Shown: piece after piece, positions 43,735-54,783 of the stretch | Numbering within the stretch: the stretch's first letter is position 1 | How the letters are laid out: every line of letters begins with the position of its first letter | Source: Roridomyces roridus | Taxonomy: Eukaryota; Basidiomycota; Agaricomycetes; Agaricales; Mycenaceae | Reading direction: 5' to 3' | Assembly: GCA_029378245.1 (NCBI GenBank) | Contig: JARKIF010000020.1 | Coordinates: 868,001 to 932,000, forward strand | Length of the DNA: 64,000 nucleotides | Position numbers and translations under genes: made by a program | Notes under the pieces: generated by a model | Told to the model about the DNA's origin: nothing | What the model saw: the letters and a program-made list of their open reading frames with translations, nothing else | Database searches by the model: none

Positions 43735-46029
43735 ATGTATACCCAAGGCTTCTCCTCTACGACGACCGCTGAGGAAGTAGCCGAGGTCTTATCTGACCAA
43801 ATACGGGGTAAAAATGGTACGGCGTATCTGACTCTTTCATTGCTCGGTGCCTCACAACACTTAGTGCTAATCACTGGGACCTCGCACAACAGCCTTGGAT
43901 TCGAGACCGCCCGCGTTATTGCAAAGTACGCCAACCTCGTTATTATCACGGGGTATAACGAAGGGAGGTGTGTATTAAACGTTCCTTCCGAATGCGCCTG
44001 AGCTGAATGCCTTTCCGCGATGACTGAAACAGTCCGAGGATGTTATCAAAGAATCCATACCACACGCCAACATTCGTCCTCTACTTCTCGACCTGTCCTC
44101 CCTCGACAGTGTGCGCAAAGCAGCTGCGGAGGTCAACGCCTATCACGAACCGCTGGACGTAAATATCTCTTCCTCATCCCATAAGCCGACGCTGAAACCT
44201 GACAGGTTCTCATCAACAACGCCGCAGCCGCCGTGGAGCCCTTCACTCCCACCACCGATGGCCGCTTCGAGAAGCAATTTCACAGGGGGCATCTACCGTG
44301 GCACTTTTTTTTGTGTGCCAAGGTGGCACTTGGCGCGTAGTTGGCATGTGGAGGTAAAACCACGTGCCTTCATCAGTGTTTTGACAATCATCTTGTGGAC
44401 TTGTGGGGCTTGGCAGCTTGCGGCACAAGCTGGCAAGCTCGATTCCAATGAACAATGCATCTGAAAAAACCAAATTTCAGCTCAGAAATAATTCTGTAAA
44501 CAGCAGGACAGCCCTTGAATCCACTGAGCACAAAGGTAAATGCAGGAGCGGCCAAGAATAAATAAAAATTTGCACTTTCCAGGAGTCGAACGGCAGACCT
44601 TGTGGATTTCGGGACCTGGCTTGTGAGCTTGTGAGCTTGCGGCGATTTGGCAGAAGCTTGTGAGCTTGAATGAGCTTGTACAAGCTCACAAGTTTCATGT
44701 CAAAAGTCTGATGTTTGGTGCTCCCTTGATGTGCGTGAGTTCGAATCTGCACTTGTGCATCCTTTTTCTCTGCTCGACACATTTGGTGATTATGAGCCTC
44801 AAACACCCGGTTTACAATTCAAATAAAATGTACAGAGTACTGCCTGACCCATTGAGTGAGTTCACAATGTGATTCGGAGGATGTTGGGCGGTGTCATTGG
44901 GTATTTCCACACCTGGGTCACTCCATTTCCGTGGAACAGGCAGGGCCACAGCACGAAGGGCATTAATAGTAATTTTGCAGATACTCAAGGCCCTGTATGT
45001 GGAAACCCACTCCCTCAAGAAATAATATCTTCCAAGACATCACAAAGTGCCTGGCCAATTGTGAAAGCCGGGGAATAAATCAAATTCCCACAAAATGTCC
45101 AACCTCCGGCCAACCACGCACCAAGTGCCACGCAAGTGCTACCTTGGCACACGAGGCCAAGTGCCACGCTTGATGCCCCCTGTGAATTTGCGACAGATCA
45201 TGTCGGGCCATTCCTCTTCACCAAACTCCTCCTTCCGCGATTGCTCTCCGCCCCTTCCCCGCGGGTGGTGTTCCTCGGGAGCTTCACCCACTCACTCTGT
45301 AACGGGGTCGACTTAACGAATATCGTTAACCCAGATCCGGCGAAACACACCCCGATGACGGCGTACATGCAAGCGAAGTCGGCGAATATGCTGACTGCGA
45401 GAGAGATGGCCAGGCGGGCAAAGGTGAAGCTCGATGTGTTTAGTGTCAATCCGGGTCGTACGTATCTATCTGTGCTGTTTTCTTCGGTTGCGGGATAAAT
45501 GTTGATTTCAGTCATCTACACGAACCTCTTACAACCCGAGGCCGTTCAAGCGTATCTTCGAATTCTCGGTATGGCTCCAAGCGACTTGCAATCCACCTTG
45601 CACTCACCTTTTTTTCGTAGACATCGTACACCCTGATGGTAGTCCTAACCACGAGAAGTGCGACTTTTGGAAGACAATTCCTCAGGGTGCCGCAACGTAC
45701 GCCTGGAACTTCAGCCTAGATATACGCTGACTGGCCCGGGATTCTGATTTCTAGCACGGTTTTCGCAGCCTTTGACCCACAGCTCAGCGGTGAGTTTGTC
45801 ACCACATTTGTTACCCTCACAAAGATGTAACAAGTGATCATTACAGACGCATCCGGCGCCTATCTGGACAACTGCCAGATCGCCGACCACAAGGTTGCGT
45901 CGCATACTTCGGACCCTGTGCGTAATCTCATCGTTTGTTCATGCAAGTGATATTGAAGTCGAATAGGTTGTGGCGGAGAAGTTGTGGACTCTAACTGAGG
46001 AGATTCTCGGGGAGAAGTTTACATTTTGA
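43735..46029 (+). pseudogene. Short-chain dehydrogenase/reductase gene interrupted by a transposon
   Basis: Classical SDR with exons spread over the region. The N-terminal exon MYTQGFSSTTTAEEVAEVLS leads over an intron to VLITGTSHNSLGFETARVI (the TGxxxGxG nucleotide site), then NIRPLLLDLSSLDSVRKAA, then LINNAAAAVEPFTPTTDG. That exon is cut at 44280 by a 904-bp element and resumes at 45185-45189 with FATDHVGPFLFTKLLLPRLL. The active-site YxxxK is YMQAK in MTAYMQAKSANMLTAREM. Further exons end EEILGEKFTF at TGA 46027-46029. SDRs of this shape (retinol dehydrogenase/WW-oxidoreductase-like) reduce or oxidise alcohols with NAD(P)H. The empty site would be open, so the enzyme was functional until the insertion. 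Frames of flanking exons are intact, so the event looks recent. Confidence 0.88.
44276..45189. mobile_element. 904-bp TIR element inserted in the SDR exon, 5-bp target duplication
   Basis: The element spans 44281-45184. Ends are CACAGGGGGCATC and, inverted, CACAGGGGGCATC (13 bp perfect). AATTT is duplicated at 44276-44280 and 45185-45189. Removing the element and one AATTT restores the SDR frame (EKQFATDHV). Subterminal regions are rich in GTGCCAAG and TTGGCAC words. It holds no ORF of note. The 5-bp duplication and CAC start do not fit hAT; Transib- or CMC-like families are possible but unproven. Confidence 0.9.
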
Positions 46030-46585
46030 TTCTCAATCTGTGACTGTTGTTCGGAGTCTGAAATCATCTCTTTCTTTCATACCACCATCATCTCGAAATC
46101 GGCCCACATCGACTTATGATGCGTCACCCAAGATCCGCTGGCTGGCTTTGGCCACACGTTTCGACCGAAAGCGAGGAATACGGCTCAAATGGACTCGACC
46201 GTGCTACTAGCTCCCTGGTATCTAGTGTATCTTGGGCCGCATGTCTCCCGTCCTCCTCTCTTCCTCGGCGATCCTCGCAGACGAGCTTCGTCTTGGAGTC
46301 CACCCGGTTTCATCTTGATCACACACGCAGATTCTTGAGCCCTCCGCCACCCGGTACTCGCCACGCAGCTCCCATCCAGCAATGCGACACTCAGGTATAT
46401 GAGTCTATCTCGGGCTGGCTGGGTGGAATGTTGGTCACACACGACTCCCACTGCGCCATGGCGTTGGTTCTGACACATTGCAACTGCTTCAACACGGCCA
46501 TTTATATCGTGTTCTTGCTGAGGGGCATCGACATGGCGATGCGTTACTTCAGAATACAGAGCTATTATTTGCCCCAACAGGCCGA
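46030..46585. other. Intergenic region, no gene recognised
   Basis: Open frames run through here on both strands but show no domain. Part of it is presumably the promoter of the DUF6534-type gene. Confidence 0.35.
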
Positions 46586-47972
46586 ATGCCCCCAGGTATC
46601 GGTATCCCCGCAGACTACCCGATCGGGCGTTGCAGGTTTCTAGGCACCCACAACCCTTGTCGGAGCGCCACAGAGGTACGTGAATGGCAACTGTCCCTTG
46701 TATTTAACAATCCATCGAGTCCTCTTTACACGCCGCCAGATACTCAAGTCGACTGGTATGTTATCTATACTTTCTCGGGTGGGAGTCTTGTTCTGATTCG
46801 AGCATAGGACTACTGCAGAGGTAAGCCTACCCTCCCTCGCCTGTGAATTCAGCTAAAAGTTTACCCAAGTTATTTGGAATGTTCTTCAATTATGCGCTGA
46901 TGGGCGCGCTGAGCGTTCAAGTGTGTCAGTTCGCTTGACGAGAGCATTCTGCGACGCAAAGAAAAACGAGAGCCAGATAGGTACTACTGCTCATTTCCCA
47001 ACGACCGCGTCGTCGTCAAGGTCCTGGTGTTCAGTATATTTGCTGTTCAGCTATTGGAGACGGGGATGATGTCATATGCTGGGTGTGTTTAGCTCGCTCT
47101 CATCTATGTACTACCAGCTGAGACATCAAGCTCAAGGTACACCACGTTTGGCTCAGGGTACGGAACAGCACCCATTTTGAATCAGGCTACCTCTACTTGG
47201 CTCGCGGAGGCTGTCTTGCCCAGCCTGGTCATCACCGCAGTCCAATTCTTCTACGCGTATCGGTTATACTCGTTCTCGGGGTCTAGGATTATTCGTGGGG
47301 CTGTAATCTTGGTTTGTTGACCGTGCATAGCGAAGCCTACGCGTTTACTGACACCAGATCTCAGCTATCTGTGATACAGCTCATCCTCCTTCTCTTTGGA
47401 GGAATCTACTTCAGGATCCATGCGGATTTCGCCCAATCTCCGGGGCAGGCTACTGCGCTGATCGTCGGTGCCATCTGCTTTCTTCAGATGCTGGTCTAAA
47501 TTTCTGCAGATCGGACTGTCCAGCTCTGCCGCGTGCGATTTGCTCATAAGCGTTTCCATAGCATACTACGTACATATGTGCCTTCTCCAATACCATTCAA
47601 CGCTGACCCCTCGTTGATCTAGCTCAGGCGGGGGTATGTAATCTCAACCGTCATGCACGGCGTCGTCTCCCGCTTGGTTCGTTACACCATCGAAACAGGG
47701 GCACTCCCCGCATTCTCGGCCCTGTCTCAAATCTTCCTCATCATGGCGTTTCCTCGCCGCGGATTTTTCGAGGGCAACACCTGGGTGGGCCAGAAGCTTT
47801 ATGCGAATAGCCTTTTGGTGCGTGTGGGTTGGAAATTTGACATTGCCAGTTTACTTGGGCTCAACGAGACGTCTAGGCTTTGTTGAATGCGCGTGCTGTC
47901 ACGGTGGGAGGACGCCACGACCCATCACCCTCAGAAAAAATGGCCGAGCTCGATGTTTCCTCTCGTGCCTGA
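46586..47972 (+). CDS. DUF6534-type integral membrane protein
   Basis: Agaricomycete seven-helix family of unknown function. The likely start is ATG 46586 (MPPGIGIPADYPIG). Exons include LFGMFFNYALMGALSVQV, YYCSFPNDRVVVKVLVFSIF, TTFGSGYGTAPILNQATSTW, LAEAVLPSLVITAVQFFYAY, QLSVIQLILLLFGGIYFRIH, GLSSSAACDLLISVSIAYYL, and the diagnostic block SRLVRYTIETGALPAFSALS with GQKLYANSLLA|LLNAR. It ends DVSSRA at TGA 47970-47972. The last intron has a GTGCGT donor. The join between the first exon and LFGMFF is uncertain, so the 5' end may be wrong or damaged. Confidence 0.65.
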
Positions 47973-48762
47973 GGAGATTGAGTGGCCGTTAATCATTGTC
48001 GTATAAGCCAACTGTAACAGAAGAAGCGCTGAATAATGGCAAAACAATGGTTACACACTCACTCATTTGCATGTCGTGCCAGTTTTCTTTTATTCTGTAT
48101 TCTTTCCACGCCTTCTGTGTGTGCCTGCCTGATCATTTTCGTCAAATCCCGGCCGCGCGCTCTTCGTTCCCGCCAATTTGGATCTGCTTTACGGGGATCC
48201 CTTTCAATATCTCCTTTGTGGGCATGTGGAAGCATCGGAGAACTGTCTTTCGTTGACTAGGTTGGATCCCCGGTGACCGGTCTTTGCCATAGGCGCAGCC
48301 GAGAGAAACTTTTGGACCACATCAGTCTACTCAAGCACACCTGAAGCGCCCAATCTGCGAACTGCCTGCGGCCATGCTTCATCCATTTCATATAGCATGC
48401 AATATCTTTGAAATTTGGTCTGCGCACGGAAATTTTTCAGTACTCTCGACTTGGATGCATAGCAGACTCCAAGCGGCGAGATTGATGCTCTCTGACGGGG
48501 AATTCCTGCCGGAGAAGCAACAGAGGGGAGAAAGGGAGTTGACAATGAGAGCTAGCCCGGGCCGGCACGCCGAGGCGGTCCGGAGTCCATGATTTGTGCG
48601 GTACACTGCCTCCGAGTCAACACTGCCTTGACCGTGTACGGTGTCACCGCCAAGTCACCGCCGTGGCACTGCCTTCAGTAACAGCCCTTGGCTTCCGCCA
48701 TCTTGCATCGACCGTTCCTCAAGCTTCCTGCCCTAACTTCAGCCTCTTCTTGACCTCTTCTC
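47973..48762. other. Intergenic region; right part duplicated from upstream of NACHT 1
   Basis: No gene. The last ~110 bp (from about 48650, with CAGTAACAGCCCTTGGCTTCC) match the 5' flank of NACHT 1 at about 28700-28740 (CAGTAACAGCTCTTGGCTTCC), so promoter-side sequence was copied with the gene. Confidence 0.55.
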
Positions 48763-50774
48763 ATGTTCATTAACAGCACTGGGCTCCAGTTCAGCGGCGG
48801 AAGCTTCTATAGCGTCGCCGGGGATGTGAACCTGCAGATCAATGCCCCGCCTGCCATCCCTGGCCACGCAGAGGGCCTTTGTGCCGTCCAAGACCGGGAG
48901 TCCTTGGACGAAGGATCTAGTGGAGACACCAGGAGGAGGGATCGTCGTAGGAGCAGATTTGCGCCCTACGGTGAGAAATTTGAATGGTATTCTATACCCA
49001 TTTTTGAGGCCACCACAGATACTTCCGCTCGACCTCAGCTCCAGGAGATGGTACATATTGCGACACCAAATGTCAATCTTATCTATCCGACAGTCGCGAC
49101 TACGGGTATGCTAAGTCCACTCCGTGCGAGGTAAAATCTGACATGCACTACTTTCCAGGCTTCGATACTCTCCATCGGCATGCTGCTTTGGACGCCATGT
49201 ACGATTCGGCTGCAAGCTTCCCACAACCTCGATGCCATCCAGAGACACGACAAGAGCTGTTGGCCAACTTGTTGCGTCGACTGGACGATCCGAAAATCCA
49301 CGTCCTCCGGCTTCACGGACCTGCTGGCGCCGGCAAATCTGCGATCATGCAGACGCTCTGTCAGCGTCTCCATGATTCTGGGCACCTCGGAGGAAGCTAC
49401 TTCTTCAAACGGGCCCATCAGACCCGCGGCAACGGCCGTGTTCTGTTTGCCACTCTCGCATACCAGCTTGCCATCTTTGAACCATCTCTCCACTCACCGA
49501 TTTCGAAAAGGGTGGAGACGAACCCGACTCTTGTCTCTGGTTCCATCGCTAGCCAGCTGAGAGAACTCATTGTTGAACCCTGTCGTTTGGCGTCCGGTTG
49601 CAAACGTCGGATTCTTCTCATCGATGGACTCGATGAGTGTGATGGGATTCCAGTCCAACAGGAGATCCTACGCTCTATCGGCGACGTCTTCTCTGCCCAT
49701 CATGCCCTTCCGATCAAGGTCATCATCGCCAGCCGGTCGGAACCCGATATCAGCGAGATTTTCGGCGATCCCTCCCTCAGGCATATTGGCAGCATTCACA
49801 TCGAGAAGTCCTTTGCCGATGTGGAGATTTTTTTGCGCGGTGAATTCGCGCGGATCCACAAAGAGCACCATTCGACTATGTCCAGCATTCATTTACCGTG
49901 GCCGTCTGATGATGTCCTGTCACATTTGGTCGACAAATCGTCAGGATATTTCATTTACGCGGCCACAGTCATCAAGTTTGTGGACGACAAGTACTTCCGA
50001 CCCACGGAGCAGCTGGAAATCATCATGGACACCAACTCCCATTCCAGCGATGTCTCCCCCTTCGAATCTCTCGACCAGCTGTACAGGCAAATTCTCTCTC
50101 AGGTTCCAATCCGGTGTCGCCCGCGCCTCCTCAACATCCTATCTCTTCTCTTCATCCCCGAGTGGCCGCAATATTTGACGATTTCCCATATCGCACAACT
50201 TTTGGATCTCGAAGCTAGTGACATCAGACTCACAATGCGTGGGTTGCACTCGGTTTTCGACATGAATGGAGATGACAACATCACCCCGCGGCATGCCTCA
50301 TTCAGGGATTTTCTTGTCAGTAAAGAACGATCTGCCGATTTCTACATCGGCAGCGTATCGCTCCGTCTGGATCTAGCCCGAGCCATGCTAACGGCCCTAT
50401 CTGCCAAAGACTCACCTCCCGGTGGCCATGTCGTTTGGTATTTCGCCACACCTTCCCTCATGCGAGCAGCTGCTGATAGTAGTTTTCTCAGGATGGTTGC
50501 CCGCATCTGGGTTGACTACATCACATCTCTGGAGCCATGCGATTATCTCATTCGTCTGATCAGAGCATCTAATCTTGACTTCTTCTTCATGCGGGGGGTT
50601 CCTGCAAATGCACATAGATTTGTAGACTGGATGGAAGTTGGAGATTCGCAGTTATCTCGTCAACAAAGTCAACACCGTGACGGCATCAAGTTTGGGCATC
50701 GGCGGAACCACCGCCTCCCGGATGTTCTGGAATTTTCTTTGTTTTCTCAGTCATCCTCTCGTAGAATATTCTAG
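48763..50774 (+). CDS. NACHT-domain STAND NTPase 2, C-terminally shortened
   Basis: Exons 48763-48970, 49019-49105, 49159-50437 and 50492-50774 give 618 aa. Leader MFINSTGLQFSGGSFYSVAG, linker HRHAALDAMYDSAASFPQPR, Walker A HGPAGAGKSAIMQT, Walker B RILLIDGLDECDG and HASFRDFLVSKERSADF are all intact. Introns 1-3 match those of NACHT 1. Where NACHT 1 has its fourth donor (WMS then GTGAGT), this copy reads WME then GTTGGA, so the donor is lost, translation runs on and stops at 50772-50774. Homologous C-terminal coding sequence is still readable further downstream (50930-51120) but decayed. The NTPase core could still work, with an altered C-terminal sensor. Confidence 0.88.
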
Positions 50775-51180
50775 ATACTATTTGTCTGCTGAATTGTAGA
50801 TGTTGGGCATCTGTTTGCCCCAGCACACTGATCCCCTACCGGGGTGTGATTGCAAACATCTCGTTCCGTACTTGTTGTGTACGCTCCCGCGCTCGCCAAT
50901 TCTCAACAGAAGTGGGTTCCACTTCTGCCCAATGCCGTGAAGGGTTCCAGCAGAACGGCGAACACAATTGCGTCGGCTTCAGAAATCTGCACGTCTTCTC
51001 CGCAAAACTCCACGAAGACTTCATTTCTTGCAATTGGTGCCTCGTGACACCCCGGAATTGGTCCACCGTGCCCGCATTCTGTTGGACATTTCCTGGTCTG
51101 AAATGCTCACCACATTGTAGTACATACCCAGCCGACTGTGCCGAAGTGTCTCGAGCAAATCCCAAATGCTAAGTACGCGC
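50775..51180 (+). pseudogene. Decayed C-terminal exons of NACHT 2
   Basis: In one frame 50940-51110 reads ERRTQLRRLQKSARLL and ARILLDISWSEMLTTL, which align with EQAQLRRLQIFAHFL and ARTLMGVSWPEMLALM of NACHT 1, then hits TAG. These exons are no longer joined to the gene. Confidence 0.7.
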
Positions 51181-51258
51181 TCGTGTGTATCATATCCCTG
51201 CGAGCAAGAAATCATTGCAGCATACATATGCATTTTAGAAATCAAAAGATGAACACGG

Positions 51259-52920
51259 TCATTTTATCCGGCACCTAAAAACACAAATGAATACTCTCAC
51301 TTCACACCAAAGGAAATCACCACATACCAGCTCATCCGCGCCCAGAACGCAATCCTGCTCCAACATGAACTGATCGAACGACTGGCCCTCAGGCAGCTTC
51401 CGTTCTGTAAGGTGAAACGGCAACCACGTCTCTACAGTGTCATTGAACGGAGTTATCCCCGTGACACCGTGGCTCTCTATCATCGTGGACTCTGACCCCA
51501 GGTTGCAGATATCCACCGGTTCGCGGTGGGTGCCGACGTTGAAGTCGAGGATGCGGATAGAGGAGGAGGGTTCTTCAGAGGGAAGTATGGCGCGTTCGCC
51601 GTGGACACAGCTAAACAGCACCGAGTGGGTGAATAGGGCCCAGACTCATAGCGATTTGGGGACGTACCGGTGCCAACGACAGAGGTTTCCCTCTAGCATA
51701 CGCGTCTCCTTCGGGCCCCAGTCCTCCCAGTGAACCTCTATGGGCCCTGACTGCTTTTGCTGCGCGTATTGGTCGATATACCGCGTCAGTGTGCGATGAT
51801 GTACAAAGAGACGCGCAGAAAATATGCCGTCCGCGTAGTCGATGTCGAAGCAATAAATGCGGCGCGAATCCGCGGGGGAGAAGAGACGTCCAGGAATATG
51901 GTGGCCGCAGAAAGGCCCGCTGTGCACGCCGATGGAGGTTACGAGCCAATCGTGATGGGCAGCCGGGAGCCGGAGGGTCGCAACGTGGGTGTGACTGGGC
52001 TCCTCCACATTCAATGTGTGTATCTCGATTTGACCGTCATCCTCCGGTGAGCCCAAGAAGAAGGCGCGGGAGGAAATGAATTGAAAGCCTGACTCGTCCG
52101 GGACAGCGAGATCCTAGTCCATGTTAGGGGCATGACGTCCTGGAACATTCGAACATACGAGGAGGAGGGTACACCGGCGCCAGTCGAAGATAAACAGTCG
52201 CCCCGGGACGAAAAGGGATATCGCGATGATGTCGTAGGCAATGTGGATACTGATATCTTCGCGAAAGTCCTCATCTATGTCGCCCATCTCAAACCCCACA
52301 AGCGCCTCCTGGGCGAGTGGATGGAGACCGAGATCCGAGAGGCGACGGAAGACCAGGTTTCCCGTGGTCCCGCTTGGACGATATAGAATGACGAGCAGGT
52401 CCTGGGTGGGATCCGTAGTAAAGTCCATGTGATCGTGCGCATCGATGCCTGGTGGTAGCGCGTGGGGCTGGGTCGAGACATGGGTATCTGGATTGTTGAC
52501 TAGGTCCGTCAGGGATACGGTGAAGAAGTTGGGTCCGCGTTCTTGCACTGCGAGGACCCCGCCAACGAGCTCGTACGCCTTGCATGTGTCAAACGCGATT
52601 TCGATCACCTTCTGGGAAGTCCAGGCAACATCTCGCCAGGCACGACGACGATCTTGGAGCGCGTTTAGGCGGTCTTGTGCAGCAGTCGAAAATCTGTCGC
52701 ATGCTGGAATAAGACCATCCTTCCAGAGCTCGATCGTGTATTGCAAGTTGGGAGAGCCGTGAATGATATCGTGCCACGTACGACAGACCTTTGAAAGAAT
52801 GTCGTCGAAGAGCGACAAGACGGCGAATCCACTCACCGCCAGGCATCTGAGCAGCACTTGAGCATGTAGGAGTCCGAGAATTTCACATAATATCTCGGGC
52901 GGTACGCGGCTGAAAGACAT
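51259..52920 (-). CDS. F-box protein with beta-propeller-like C-terminus
   Basis: Exons 52920-52159, 52113-51668 and 51610-51259 give 519 aa. The start at 52920 (MSFSRVPPEILCEILGLL) is the classic F-box opening; an upstream in-frame ATG adds 86 residues without domain character. The F-box covers about residues 5-55 (SKVCRTWHDIIHGSPNLQYT). The rest alternates strands such as LVFRRLSDLGLHPLAQEAL, DIIAISLFVPGRLFIFDWRR and ESGFQFISSRAFFLGS, as in the many agaricomycete F-box proteins. F-box proteins bring targets to SCF ubiquitin ligases. Introns are 45 and 57 nt; the first (52114-52158) is needed because the unspliced frame meets TAG. It is head-to-head with the F-box fragment at 53029, 108 bp apart. 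Confidence 0.88.
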
Positions 52921-53028
52921 GGTGGCGAAGAAGAAAGAGTGACAGTCACTGTGACCATCATGATTGGTAGTGTCACGTGTCACGTGCATCACCGACTCTT
53001 TGTGTTCTACCACCCAACTACCACCAGG

Positions 53029-53394
53029 ATGGCCGACCTTCTCAACATCCTGGCCACAGAGCTTTGGCTCCGCTACTTTCCAGTCAATCAGCTTCCAACC
53101 GCCAGCTGCGCCGTCTGGCGTGCGCACCTGTGCCACCTCTTCCGCGGCCTTTATTTCCCTCCCTTGCTCCGCCACCAAAGCATCGACCTAGATCCACTCG
53201 GCGTCGGCGATCTTTTCCCTGGCCACTGGGTGGATCGTCTCAGGAGACTGCATGGTGTCTCAGTACGCTTGGAAAAATACCCACCCGGGGTCCGTCCATT
53301 GGGCAATTTCATCTCGGGCCTCGGCCATGGCACGTCCCGTCCTCCGCAGAATTCACTACGCCTAATCGCCTGGCACGGGGTCACTATGGATTAA
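53029..53394 (+). pseudogene. 5' fragment of a second F-box gene
   Basis: 121 codons from ATG 53029: MADLLNILATELWLRYFPVN, LRHQSIDLDPLGVGDLFPGH, WVDRLRRLHGVSVRLEKYP. This matches the start of the F-box family seen at 62477-63068 (LPVELWLTCW, WMERTHLLHRMVVRLDRF). The frame stops at 53392-53394 and no LRR part follows, because the MYND paralogue E ends at 53544. It is probably a truncated copy; a short functional F-box peptide is less likely. Confidence 0.65.
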
Positions 53395-53543
53395 GGAGCT
53401 CGTATGCAGAGCAGATGGGCCTCAATTCCGTTTTACTCCTGACCACCACGACTAAACCGCGGTCACGGTCTCCCGGCGCAACGACGACGTTCTCTGGCTC
53501 ATCTTCGTCCAATCCAATTCCTTCTTAGACTTACACAAGATAA

Positions 53544-54783
53544 CTACAGGGGAAATTTCAGGCTTATCACCCCACTCTCCAGATCCCAATTTGCGAAAAA
53601 ATTATCCGCGGGCTTCTCGGGTTTGGAGACATCGCCTCGCTTATTCGCGGGATGCTCGGGCAGCGTGGAGATATCGTCAAAGGTCAGCGGTTTCCCGCAT
53701 ACGGCCTTGTGACGCAGCTTCCAATCCGCCTTCTGGCATTTCCTAGAACACACTCCGAGTCAGCACACACGCATCTGAGGAGAGATTGGAGACGCACTGA
53801 GAACAATACAACACCTGCCGCTCCAGCTTGACAAAACACGCCCCACACCTCGAGAACTTCCTCCCGCCCTCGACTTCCATCTGGTGACAGCCCATGTACG
53901 AACAGGACCCGAGGCGTTGGCTGATGCGCGCCTTGGCGCTAGACACTTCGAGCTGCCGCCGCTTCTTGGCCTCTTCGGGGCCGAACGCATGTTTCTGGAT
54001 CGTTTCGTGCATGGCCTTGGTGTCGGGGTCGATTTTTTCTGGTTTGTGGTCCGTTTTAATCAGCTGTAGAGGCGGGGGCTCGAGGCCGAGGAAGGAGCGG
54101 AGGGTAAAGTGGAGAACGTAGCCTGGATATCTGGTCCGTGAGCGGGCGTTGAGAAGCGTGGATGACGTACAAATCAGCTTGGTGCGCAATACCATCAGCT
54201 CTGCCAGCGCGAGCTTCTCCTCGTCCGTTGTGTTCCGTGCCTCCTGCTCGGGGGCGAAGGAATCCCACATGGAGTGCGATATGTACCTCGGTTTGTTGGG
54301 AATATAAGTGATGTCGTCTATCATGGCGGATCGTAGTAGATCGAGGAAGATTTTGCCATTGAGACGAAGCCGAGAGAGGCGGAGCTCGGGCACACAGTAA
54401 GCGCGGGCCTCGTTGAGGTTGCGCGCCTTGGAGCACACGGACGCCATCGCACCCAGTATGTGCTTGCGCCGCTCATCGGGACTCGCATCCATCCACTGCT
54501 CGTCAAGATTTTGGCTGGCAATGTACGACAGGGCGTCTTGCGTCATATTACGCTGCATCGCGCAGGTGCTGGAGAGGAGAGTGGGGTAGGCAGCTAGCCC
54601 GTGTGCAGTGTAGCCGGGACGTGTGCGGTGTTGGGTGAGGATGTGCTTGAAGCAGAAGGGCGGGCCGTTGGGGCCTGAGAGATGGGGGCTGCGCAGCATC
54701 GTCTCCCACTCCCGGTCCCATTTTTCGGGGTCGATTAGGGCTTCCCCAGCGAGAGGGATGGCCCGGTAGGCGTCTTCGGTCAT
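53544..54783 (-). CDS. MYND-type zinc finger protein, paralogue E
   Basis: Exons 54783-54171, 54122-53798 and 53742-53544 give 378 aa. The start MTEDAYRAIPLAGEALIDPE aligns with C. The core is nearly identical to C: RNMTQDALSYIASQNLDEQW, MDASPDERRKHILGAMAS, VCSKARNLNEARAYCVPELR. The finger CSYMGCHQMEVEGGRKFSRC, GAC, YCS, CQKADWKLRHKAVCGK is complete. The C-terminal tail (KRGDVSKPEKPADNFFANWD) is longer than in C and D. Intron 54123-54170 is 48 nt and the unspliced frame is open, so it could be missed by gene finders. It is a recent duplicate of C in opposite orientation, 27 kb away. Confidence 0.9.

Noticed and set aside
52114..53178. Long 5' extension of the F-box gene to ATG 53178
   Set aside because: The extra 86 residues overlap the divergent F-box fragment, look non-coding, and the F-box starts naturally at 52920.
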